A DNA stretch of 64,000 nt, from positions 248,001-312,000 of the forward strand of contig JACPYP010000022.1 in assembly GCA_016195985.1 (NCBI GenBank). Direction: 5' to 3'. Position numbers and translations under genes: made by a program. The notes beneath the pieces were generated by a model. The model saw only the letters and a program-made list of their open reading frames with translations. It did no database searches and was not told where the DNA came from. The first letter of the stretch is position 1; each line of letters opens with the position of its first letter. Shown piece by piece: positions 8,703 to 15,714 of this stretch. This stretch comes from Acidobacteriota bacterium. GTDB taxonomy: Bacteria > Acidobacteriota > Holophagae > Holophagales > Holophagaceae.

Positions 8703-9324
8703 CCGGGCGGCTTGGCGCCAGCGAGCCCTCTGGCTTGCGGGGCTGACCATTGCGTACAACCTGGCGGAAGGCCTGGTCTCCATGGCCTTCGGCTGGGCCG
8801 ATGATTCCCTCGCCCTCTTCGGCTTCGGCGCCGACAGCTTCATCGAAGTGGCTTCGGCCCTGCTGGTGCTCTGGAAGCTGCTGGATCACGGCAACCTTGA
8901 GCGCGAGCGCAAGGCCACGCGGCGCATCGGCTGGCTGTTTGTCGCCCTGGCAACGGGCGTCACGGGCGGCGCGATCCTTCAGCTCACCGCCCGTCGCCAC
9001 CCGCCGACCACCTTGCCGGGCCTGATCATCGCGGGGCTGTCGCTCTCTTTCATGTTCGCCCTCTGGCGGGCCAAGCTCCGAGCGGCCCGGGCCCTGGACA
9101 GCGCCACCCTGGAGGCCGACGCCGCCTGCAGCCGCGCCTGCATCCAGCTCTCCGGCGTGCTCTTCGCGGGCAGCCTCCTGTTCCTGCTGGCGCCTTCGCT
9201 CTGGTGGGTGGACGGTGCCGCCGCCCTGGCCCTGGCCCTGCTCATCGGCTGGGAGGGCCGCAGCATGATCCGGGCCGCGAGCCGCCAGGATTTCACCGGC
9301 GGCTGCGGGTGCAGCCACGGCTGA
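8695..9324 (+). CDS. cation diffusion facilitator-type membrane protein, probable ATT start
   Basis: Transmembrane cation-efflux (CDF) family protein. The conserved N-terminal helix, with RALWLAGLTIAYNLAEG followed by FGFGADSFIE, is encoded from about 8700, upstream of the only in-frame ATG (8782). In-frame stops end at 8685, and the first plausible initiator is ATT at 8695, with GAGGGA six nucleotides before it and overlapping the previous stop. This gives 209 residues. At least five hydrophobic helices are visible; the C-terminus GGCGCSHG could bind metal. The cytosolic domain of larger CDF proteins is absent. Substrate unknown. Confidence 0.75.
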   Translation: MPDRAAWRQRALWLAGLTIAYNLAEGLVSMAFGWADDSLALFGFGADSFIEVASALLVLWKLLDHGNLERERKATRRIGWLFVALATGVTGGAILQLTARRHPPTTLPGLIIAGLSLSFMFALWRAKLRAARALDSATLEADAACSRACIQLSGVLFAGSLLFLLAPSLWWVDGAAALALALLIGWEGRSMIRAASRQDFTGGCGCSHG

Positions 9325-9330
9325 GCCCGT

Positions 9331-10572
9331 TCAGTCCTGCGGATCCTTGCGGGTCTGCACCCGGTGCGCGCCGTAGATGCCGCGATGCCCCACGAGAATA
9401 TAGGCCGGAAAACAGATGAGGGCCAAGGGCCCCAGGAAGGCCGCGCCGAACAGTTCGGCTCCCATCAGCAGCGAGGTGACGGGCGTGTTGCTGGCGGTGG
9501 CGAACACCGCGGCGAAACCCAGCGCGCCGAGGTAGGGCGCAGGCAGGCCCAGCAGCGGCGCGCAGGCCGCTCCCAACAGGGCGCCGATGGCGAAGAGGGG
9601 CGTCACTTCGCCGCCTTTGAAACCGAAACCCAGGGCCACCACCGTGAACAGGAACTTGGCGGCGAAGGCCCAGGAGGGCACCGGCGCCGTTCCCTGCAGC
9701 ACCGCGGGAAACCAAACCGTGCCCAGGTTGAGGAAGTCCGTCCGGCCAAACAGCCAGACCAGGCCGACCAGCGCCAGCCCGCCCAGGAAGGGATGCAGCA
9801 GCGGGTTTCCCACCCGCGCCCTCACCCAGCGGCCGAGCCCCTGTGTGGCCTCGGCGAAACCGCCCGCCACCAGGGCCACGGGCAGGGCGAACGCCACCAG
9901 CTTCAACCCCAGCCCGGCACTCCAGGGCTGAGCCTCCACCAGGAACCGCGCATGGGGCGCGCCCAGGCCGCGGCAGACCCAATCGCCCGCGAAGGAAGCG
10001 GCGGTGCAGATGAGCAGGCCCTCGTAGTGCAGCTTGCCGATGGCGATGACCTCCATGCCGAAGAGGGCCCCGGCCACGGGCGTTCCGAAGAGGGAGCCGA
10101 ACCCGCCGGACACGCCCGCCATGAGCAGCAACCGCTGCCGCGATTCGGTGAGCCGGAACCAGGAACCCGCCTTGGTGCCCTGCAGCTTCCCGAGGCTGCG
10201 AGCCAGGCTGGCGCCCATCTGTACCGCCGTGCCCTCCCGCCCCACGGAGGCCCCGCCCAGGTGCGAGAGCAGCGTGCCCGCCAGCACCAAGGGCGCCATG
10301 CGTGAGGGCACGCGGCCCTGGAAGTCGATCACTTCATCGAAGACCAGGCGGTTGCCGCCTTCGGAGGAGGCTCCAAAGCGCTGGTAGAGCCAGGCGGAGA
10401 CCGCCCCGAACACCGGCAGGAGGAACAGCAGCCACAGGTGCCGCTCCCGCAGATGGATCACCCGCTCCAAGGACCACAGGAACCCGGCCGAGGCCAGGCC
10501 CGCCAGGGCGCCCACCAGGGAGCCCGCCACCCCATCCCACAGGACGAATCCAGCCCGCCTCACCGTATCCAT
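9331..10572 (-). CDS. CLC-F type fluoride/proton antiporter
   Basis: A 413-residue CLC-family transporter. It shows features of the fluoride-specific CLC-F branch rather than chloride CLCs: the GSGIP region is replaced by SSEGGNRLVFDE (residues 69-80), the second motif is GREGTAVQMG (111-120), and a later motif is GFKGGEVTPLF. It would export F- from the cytoplasm in exchange for protons. Start at 10572 has GGAGGG 7 nt upstream; the GTG/ATG further up is inside the riboswitch. A fluoride riboswitch precedes it directly, which supports the substrate call independently. Confidence 0.93.
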   Translation of the reverse strand: MDTVRRAGFVLWDGVAGSLVGALAGLASAGFLWSLERVIHLRERHLWLLFLLPVFGAVSAWLYQRFGASSEGGNRLVFDEVIDFQGRVPSRMAPLVLAGTLLSHLGGASVGREGTAVQMGASLARSLGKLQGTKAGSWFRLTESRQRLLLMAGVSGGFGSLFGTPVAGALFGMEVIAIGKLHYEGLLICTAASFAGDWVCRGLGAPHARFLVEAQPWSAGLGLKLVAFALPVALVAGGFAEATQGLGRWVRARVGNPLLHPFLGGLALVGLVWLFGRTDFLNLGTVWFPAVLQGTAPVPSWAFAAKFLFTVVALGFGFKGGEVTPLFAIGALLGAACAPLLGLPAPYLGALGFAAVFATASNTPVTSLLMGAELFGAAFLGPLALICFPAYILVGHRGIYGAHRVQTRKDPQD

Positions 10573-10597
10573 GCCCACGCCCTCCCGGAAGAAAACC

Positions 10598-10645
10598 GCA
10601 GGCGCCATCAGCTCGAGGAGCGGTTATGGGGCGGACACCATCGCC
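10598..10645 (-). promoter_or_regulatory. fluoride riboswitch (crcB motif)
   Basis: On the minus strand it begins GGCGATGGTGTCCGCC and ends GCTGATGGCGCCTGC, with ATAACCGC between. All three aptamer helices can be drawn: P1 GGCG/CGCC, P2 GCTC/GAGC and the long-range pseudoknot GGTGTC/GGCGCC with wobble pairs. It ends 25 nt before the CLC-F start codon, and GGAGGG lies between, so translational control is likely. TAGGAT (10662-10657, minus) is at the right distance to be a -10 element. Confidence 0.93.
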
Positions 10646-10659
10646 AGAATCCCTAGATC

Positions 10660-11400
10660 CTACCGGATTTCACCACCGAGGAGGCTCCTCAGGCGATGCT
10701 CGGCCTCTTTGCCCGTGGCCCCCTTCCCCTTCAGAAGGACCACGATCCATCGTGGCGTACCCTCCCGCGTTGCCTGGCAGACGAACCACCCGAGGCCCTG
10801 CCCAGTGGCGCCGGTCTTGCCCTGGATCGTCCAGTCGCCGGCCCCGTCGCGCAGAGAGGCGGCGCGGACCGCCGCGAGATGTTCGGCCTTCACCGGCAGG
10901 GCCTCGGTGTAGAAGCGCCGGATCCACCGCAACTGCTGCTCCGCTGTGATCCGCATGCCACCCGTGAGCCAGAAGCCATCAAGGGGTTCCAGCGTTCCCG
11001 TGGCCGGGTAGCCCAGCTTGGCAAGCCCCGCCGCCATCCGCTGCGCGCCGATGGCGCGGGCGGTCTGCCGGAAGTAGCTCACGCAGGATTCCCGGATGGC
11101 TCCAGCCAGATCCAGCTCCCCGTGGCTGCTGTGGCATTCCCGGGCATCGCAGCGCTTCCGGTTCTCCTGCAGCGTGATCACGCCCGTGTCCAGGGCGATG
11201 AGGGCATGGGGCAGCTTGAAGGTGGAACAGGGCAGGAAGGCGTCCGTGGCATTCATGGCATGGGACCAGCGCTGCACGGAGGTTCCGCGGTCCAGCATCA
11301 GCACATGGTCGAAGGGCGCCAGGGCCTTGGCCACCTGGGCTTCGGTCCAGTCCTGTCCGAAGGCCAGGGCCGCGGAGAAGAGAAGGACCGCGCGCCTCAT
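10660..11400 (-). CDS. class D (OXA-like) beta-lactamase
   Basis: Periplasmic serine beta-lactamase that hydrolyses penicillin-type antibiotics, or an OXA-family homologue with cell-wall substrates. Signal peptide at residues 1-16 (ends AALAFGQ). Active-site motifs are S59-T-F-K62, S105-C-V107, the FWLTGGMRIT region near 143-152 typical of class D, and K195-T-G197. It has 246 residues, normal for the class. The ATG overlaps the stop of the upstream deacetylase gene (ATGA), so the two are translationally coupled. The hydrolysed spectrum cannot be read from sequence. Confidence 0.9.
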   Translation of the reverse strand: MRRAVLLFSAALAFGQDWTEAQVAKALAPFDHVLMLDRGTSVQRWSHAMNATDAFLPCSTFKLPHALIALDTGVITLQENRKRCDARECHSSHGELDLAGAIRESCVSYFRQTARAIGAQRMAAGLAKLGYPATGTLEPLDGFWLTGGMRITAEQQLRWIRRFYTEALPVKAEHLAAVRAASLRDGAGDWTIQGKTGATGQGLGWFVCQATREGTPRWIVVLLKGKGATGKEAEHRLRSLLGGEIR

Positions 11401-12314
11401 TTGACCAGCTGCCCGGCGGTGACGAAGCGCACCTGTCCCTTGCTTCGGGACACCAGCTTCTCCAGCGCCTCCACGGTTTCCGGGTAGATGTGGCCGATGA
11501 TCAGCACCGAACCCTCCTTTTCCGCCAGCTTCAATGCGCGGTCCCACTGCTTTTCCATTTCGGGGAAGGCCTTGTCGTCATCCAGGAAGACCCGCCGTTG
11601 CACGGCCGGAATGCCCATCTGCTCGGCCACGTCATAGGCCACGCTGTCCTTTTCGGTGCGGCTGTCCACGAAGAAGCATTTCCGCGCCTTGATCTCCTGC
11701 AGCACCCAGCCCATGCGGGCGCGGTCCGGCGTGATGCGGCTGCCCATGTGATTGTTCACGCCCACGCGGTGGGGGATCTCGTCCAGCGCCATGCGGACGC
11801 GACGGCGGATCTCGGACTCTTGCAGGTTGTAGAGGATCGCGTAGGGACCGGGGTCCCGCCCCGGCCCTGGATAGCCGACGGGTTCCATGGGCAGATGCAG
11901 CATCACTTCCTTGCCCAGCCGATGGGCGATGTCGGCGCTTTCCCGGGTGTATTCCTGGTAGGGCAGCACGGCCACGCTGAAAGGAATGGGCAGGCTGCAA
12001 AGGCGGGTCACCACCTCCGGCTGCATGTAGCCCAGATCATCGATGACGAGGGCGAAGCGGGGCAGCGGGCGCTCGGTTTCGGGGCTCGGGGGCTTGGCCG
12101 CATCGGGGCCGGCCTTGGCCTTGGGTTCCACCGGCTTTTTCTCCGGCTTTTTCGGTTCAGGCTTGGGCGCCGCTTCCCGCTTGGCGGGGGCTTCGCGCCG
12201 GTTGCATCCCTGCTGGCCCAGCAGCACTCCTGCGCCCACCCCGAGCCCTAGCATGAGCAGAGCCCAGCCCACCAGGGCCAGGGTGGAGGACCCCTTCCGT
12301 TTGCCAGCAGCCAT
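11397..12314 (-). CDS. divergent polysaccharide deacetylase (YibQ/DUF610 family)
   Basis: A 305-residue envelope protein with an N-terminal membrane anchor (about residues 13-32), a Pro/Lys-rich linker to about residue 82, then a YibQ-type NodB-like barrel: FALVIDDLGY, HLPMEP, VNNHMGSRIT, FFVDSRT and LIIGHIYPET. These family motifs are intact. YibQ proteins usually sit with EnvC/CtpA peptidoglycan genes, and here the gene overlaps the stop of an S41/PDZ protein by one base (TGATG). Exact substrate unknown; periplasmic. Confidence 0.9.
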   Translation of the reverse strand: MAAGKRKGSSTLALVGWALLMLGLGVGAGVLLGQQGCNRREAPAKREAAPKPEPKKPEKKPVEPKAKAGPDAAKPPSPETERPLPRFALVIDDLGYMQPEVVTRLCSLPIPFSVAVLPYQEYTRESADIAHRLGKEVMLHLPMEPVGYPGPGRDPGPYAILYNLQESEIRRRVRMALDEIPHRVGVNNHMGSRITPDRARMGWVLQEIKARKCFFVDSRTEKDSVAYDVAEQMGIPAVQRRVFLDDDKAFPEMEKQWDRALKLAEKEGSVLIIGHIYPETVEALEKLVSRSKGQVRFVTAGQLVK

Positions 12315-13525
12315 CAGTGGAGCGGCTTCGGGGCAGGCGGGGGCGTGGGTACGGTTTTCGAGGCGCCCGGCTCAGAGGCCTGGCTCGCGGTTTTCTGGGG
12401 CGCGGCCAGGGCCGTCATCACCCTGGCCAAGGCATCCTCAGAGTCCGCCATGCGCAGCACCTGATCCGGAACGATGCCCTGCCGGTCCAGCTTCTCCCCG
12501 CCCAGCCCGATCCAGCGCTTGGACACCAGTTCCACGGCGCCTCCCTGTCTCAGGGGAAAGCGGGACCTTTCCACGCCGAGGCCCGGCGTCCGCTCGCCAA
12601 AGGCTCTGGCGCCGCCCTTCTTCAGGCAGGAGGCCAGTACTTCCGGAGCCCCGATGGTGGAACGTCCCGTGAGAAGCGCCAGGCGGGCGAAAGGAGCGCC
12701 CTGGCCCGACACGGATACCTGCCGCTCGGGCTTGCCGGCTTCCTGCAGGGTGGCGAAGGTTCCCTTCGCCCCCAGAAGGCCGGCCACCGCCGCGGCCTCT
12801 TCCATGGCGCCCCTCTGGCACTGGCGGAGGTCGAGCACCAGGGTCTGGGAGCGGTCCGCCGGCGCCAGCAGCTTCTTCAACTCTTCGGCGCGGCCCGGGG
12901 CCAGATTCGGCAGCGAGACCATGAGGGCGCCCTGCCCTTGCTTGATGGCCACGGCGCCCGGCGTCAGGCGCTGGCGGGACACGGTGGTCTTGGTGAGATC
13001 GCCGTTGGCGTTGTAGCGGTAGAGGTCCAGCGAGGATCCGTCAGGTCCGCGCAGCTTGCGCTCCAGGGACCAGGCGCTAAGATGGCCCACGGAATCGCCG
13101 TCCACCTTGCGGATGACGTCGCCCGGCTGGATGCCGGCTTTCGCCGCGGGTCCGCCGGGCGTCACCGCCACGACGGTGGCGTAGATGGTCCGCTTGACCA
13201 CCACCAGGCCTGCCTCGGCGGGGCCCGGGTCCGGCAGGCGGAGGTCGTCCGCGGTCAGGTAGGCGTTCAGGGGATGAGACCGCTCAAGCACGGCCTGCAC
13301 GCCGCCCGAAACCACCTTCTCCATGTCCGGCGGGTCGACGTAGTTCTGCTGCACGAGCGAAAGCACGTCCTGGATGTCGGAGAGTCCGGCCAGGGGATCC
13401 TGAGGCGCGGGCTTGGCCCCGGCCTTGGGCTGGGGTTTCGGAGGGTTGCCCTGCTGCATCACCGGCACGGTGAAGGCGGCCACCAGGGGGAGCGACAGAA
13501 CCGAGAGCCAGGTGCGTGCGTGCAT
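12314..13525 (-). CDS. PDZ/S41-family protein, probably catalytically dead CtpA homologue
   Basis: A 403-residue exported protein with signal peptide, N-terminal helical part (DIQDVLSLVQQNYVDP), PDZ domain (GGPAAKAGIQPGDVI near residues 125-145) and an S41 peptidase-like domain. In active CtpA/Prc the catalytic serine is in SASASE and the lysine about 25 residues later in GKG. Here the aligned segments are STIGAPE and PGLG, so both Ser and Lys appear replaced (Gly and Leu). First gene of a three-gene overlapping operon with deacetylase and beta-lactamase. It may be a scaffold or substrate-binding pseudoprotease; that is inference. Confidence 0.82.
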   Translation of the reverse strand: MHARTWLSVLSLPLVAAFTVPVMQQGNPPKPQPKAGAKPAPQDPLAGLSDIQDVLSLVQQNYVDPPDMEKVVSGGVQAVLERSHPLNAYLTADDLRLPDPGPAEAGLVVVKRTIYATVVAVTPGGPAAKAGIQPGDVIRKVDGDSVGHLSAWSLERKLRGPDGSSLDLYRYNANGDLTKTTVSRQRLTPGAVAIKQGQGALMVSLPNLAPGRAEELKKLLAPADRSQTLVLDLRQCQRGAMEEAAAVAGLLGAKGTFATLQEAGKPERQVSVSGQGAPFARLALLTGRSTIGAPEVLASCLKKGGARAFGERTPGLGVERSRFPLRQGGAVELVSKRWIGLGGEKLDRQGIVPDQVLRMADSEDALARVMTALAAPQKTASQASEPGASKTVPTPPPAPKPLH

Positions 13526-13587
13526 GGAAACAGTCTACGAGGAAACCGCTCGAAGGCTTCCAGCTATCGGCCGATTCCCAGGAAGGC

Positions 13588-13905
13588 TCAGGCCTTCAGG
13601 TCCAGGGTCGCCTGCAGCAGTTCGTCCTGGGATTTGAGGACCTTCAGATTGGCTTTGTACATCACGTCAAAGCCCATGCCCTGCACGGTTTCGGTTGCGA
13701 GATCCACGTTCGAGGCGTCGGGGCCGGCGGGTGTGGGGTCTTCTGAGACACCCGACACCCGCACCCCCCCCGAGGCTTCAGCCACCAGGTCTGCGCGCTT
13801 AGCCTTGTATCCGCCAGACAACTGGTTGGCCACGTTGTTGGCCTGCACAGCCAATCCGGCGCTGGATGCGCGGAGACCGGAGAGTGCGATGCCTACAACG
13901 TCCAT
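13588..13905 (-). CDS. miniature flagellar rod-like protein (FlgC-like ends, no middle)
   Basis: A 105-residue protein made of the two conserved ends of flagellar axial proteins. Residues 1-40 match the flagellar rod N-terminal signature (ALSGLRASSAGLAVQANNVAN). Residues about 65-105 match the C-terminal helix (SNVDLATETVQ...ANLKVLKSQDELLQ). The middle domain found in FlgB/C/F/G is almost absent. No other flagellar gene is nearby. Such ends form the coiled-coil core of the rod. Role unknown: a rod adaptor, a diverged homologue, or something not flagellar. Confidence 0.8.
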   Translation of the reverse strand: MDVVGIALSGLRASSAGLAVQANNVANQLSGGYKAKRADLVAEASGGVRVSGVSEDPTPAGPDASNVDLATETVQGMGFDVMYKANLKVLKSQDELLQATLDLKA

Positions 13906-13958
13906 GGGGCATCTATCGGCGGATTTCTGATCAGACTTGACAAAAAAAATCTAGGAAA

Positions 13959-15050
13959 TTAACCCTTCTGGAACCACGTGCTGCCGGATTGGAACCCCTT
14001 CTGCTTGGCGGCGGTCTGGGCGTGGCGGGCCAGGGCCAAATCGATGAGGCGGGTCAACAGGGTGGCGTAGGGCACCCCGCTGGCGGCCATCATCTTGGGA
14101 TACATGGAAATGCTGGTGAAGCCTGGAATGAAGTTGAGTTCGTTGAGGAAGATCCGCCCTGTCAAGCGCTCCAGGAAGAAATCCACCCGGGCCATGCCGT
14201 AGCCGTCCGAGGCGGCGAAGGCCTTCGCCGCCAGCTTGCGCACCAGATCCGTGAGTTCCTCGGGGATCTGGGCGGGGATCTCGGTGCGGCTCCGCCCATG
14301 AAGATACTTGTCCTCGAAGGTGTAGAACTCGTCCGCCACGATCACCTCGCCCGGCTTCGACACCAGCGGTTCGTCGCCGCCCAGGACGGCCACTTCGATC
14401 TCGCGGACATCGAGGCCCTGCTCCACCAGAACCCGGCGGTCGAAAGTGAAGGCCCGGTCCAGGGCCGCGGGGAGATCCTCCGCCCGCTTGACCTTCTCCA
14501 CGCCGATGCTGCTGCCGAGGTTGGCGGGCTTCACGAACAGGGGCAGGCCCAATTTCCCGCAGTCCGCCAGGCATGCCGCCTGCTCCCTTCTCCAGCGTTC
14601 TTCGGTGAGCCCTGCATAGGGCACCACGGGCAACCCTTCGGATTCCCACAGGCGCTTGGTGATCCACTTGTCCATGCCCGCGGCCATGGCCAGGAGCCCA
14701 GCGCCTGTGTAGGGGCGGTGCAACAACTCCAAGTAGCCCTGGATCTGTCCGTCCTCGCCGCCGGCGCCGTGGAGGGCGTTGAAGAAGAGATCCGGCAGGG
14801 CCAGGGCCTCGGCGCCTCTTTCCAGAGGCAGGAAGGGATGCTCGCTGCGGTCCGGCAACTCGCCCGCCGCCAGCCGGGCGAAGGGATCGCCGTTCACCAC
14901 CCAGACGCCATTGCGGGCGATGCCCATGGGCCGCACCTGGAAGCGCGCGGGGTCCAGGTGCGCGGCGATGGCCCGCGCCGTGACGATGGAGACTTCGTGC
15001 TCGGGGGATTCCCCGCCGAAAAGGAGGCCTACGCTCAGTTGCTCGTTCAT
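13959..15050 (-). CDS. ddl: D-alanine--D-alanine ligase
   Basis: ATP-grasp ligase joining two D-Ala for peptidoglycan, cytoplasmic. It has 363 residues. Visible motifs are GGESPEHEVS near the N-terminus, GEDGQIQGYLE, the ATP-grasp segment FVKPANLGSSIGV, and the metal/product site MARVDFFLE with FLNELNFIPGFT (usually NEVNTLPGFT). The ATG at 15050 begins the conserved MNEQLSVGLLFGG; upstream in-frame codons do not look homologous. It is divergent from coaD. Confidence 0.95.
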   Translation of the reverse strand: MNEQLSVGLLFGGESPEHEVSIVTARAIAAHLDPARFQVRPMGIARNGVWVVNGDPFARLAAGELPDRSEHPFLPLERGAEALALPDLFFNALHGAGGEDGQIQGYLELLHRPYTGAGLLAMAAGMDKWITKRLWESEGLPVVPYAGLTEERWRREQAACLADCGKLGLPLFVKPANLGSSIGVEKVKRAEDLPAALDRAFTFDRRVLVEQGLDVREIEVAVLGGDEPLVSKPGEVIVADEFYTFEDKYLHGRSRTEIPAQIPEELTDLVRKLAAKAFAASDGYGMARVDFFLERLTGRIFLNELNFIPGFTSISMYPKMMAASGVPYATLLTRLIDLALARHAQTAAKQKGFQSGSTWFQKG

Positions 15051-15155
15051 CCAACCACTGTACTCCCAAGCGGCCCGGCGCAGAACAGCGGCCGGAAACA
15101 CTGTGACACCGACGCCGCGTCCAGTGCGCTAGGCTAGGCACTTCTCGGAGTTCCC

Positions 15156-15638
15156 GTGCGGACGGCCATTTATCCAGGCTCATTCGACCCCGTGACCCTC
15201 GGCCACTGGGACATCATCCAGCGGGCGGAAAAACTCGTGGACAAGCTGGTGGTGGCAGTCCTCTACAACCCGTCGAAAAGCCCGGCCTTCAGCGTCGAAG
15301 AAAGGGTGGCCATGCTGCGCGAGCTGGCAGGCGACCGGCCCAACATCGTCATCGCCAGCTTCCACGGCCTGCTGGTGGACTTCGCTAAATCCCAGGGCGC
15401 CCAGTTCATCGTGAGGGGCGTGCGGGCCTTCAGCGACTTCGAATACGAGTTCCAGATGGCCCTCATGAACCGCAAGCTGGCGCCGGAGCTGGAAACGGTC
15501 TTCCTCATGCCCAAGGAGAAGTACAGCGCGGTGAGCAGCCGCCTGGTGCGGGAAATCGGCAGCATGGGCGGCAACCTCGCCGACCTGGTGCCGGACACCC
15601 TCCGGGAACGCATCGCGGGAAGGCTGCTAAAGCCCTGA
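15156..15638 (+). CDS. coaD: phosphopantetheine adenylyltransferase
   Basis: Penultimate step of coenzyme A synthesis, ATP + 4'-phosphopantetheine to dephospho-CoA. It has 160 residues, the standard length. The nucleotidyltransferase signature YPGSFDPVTLGHWDII is at residues 6-21, with RGVRAFSDFEYE and the YSAVSSRLVREI motif downstream. The start codon is GTG at 15156, with GGAG 5 nt before it. Confidence 0.97.
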   Translation: MRTAIYPGSFDPVTLGHWDIIQRAEKLVDKLVVAVLYNPSKSPAFSVEERVAMLRELAGDRPNIVIASFHGLLVDFAKSQGAQFIVRGVRAFSDFEYEFQMALMNRKLAPELETVFLMPKEKYSAVSSRLVREIGSMGGNLADLVPDTLRERIAGRLLKP

Positions 15639-15714
15639 CATCCCGGTCGGCCCCGGCGCGAAAACTGGAGCCAGGAACAGCCCTTCCCGATTAGAATGAG
15701 TGGGTTCCCTCCAA

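Noticed and set aside
13936-13965. TTGACA-N17-TAACCC promoter on the + strand
   Set aside because: It points into the antisense strand of ddl with no + strand gene to serve.
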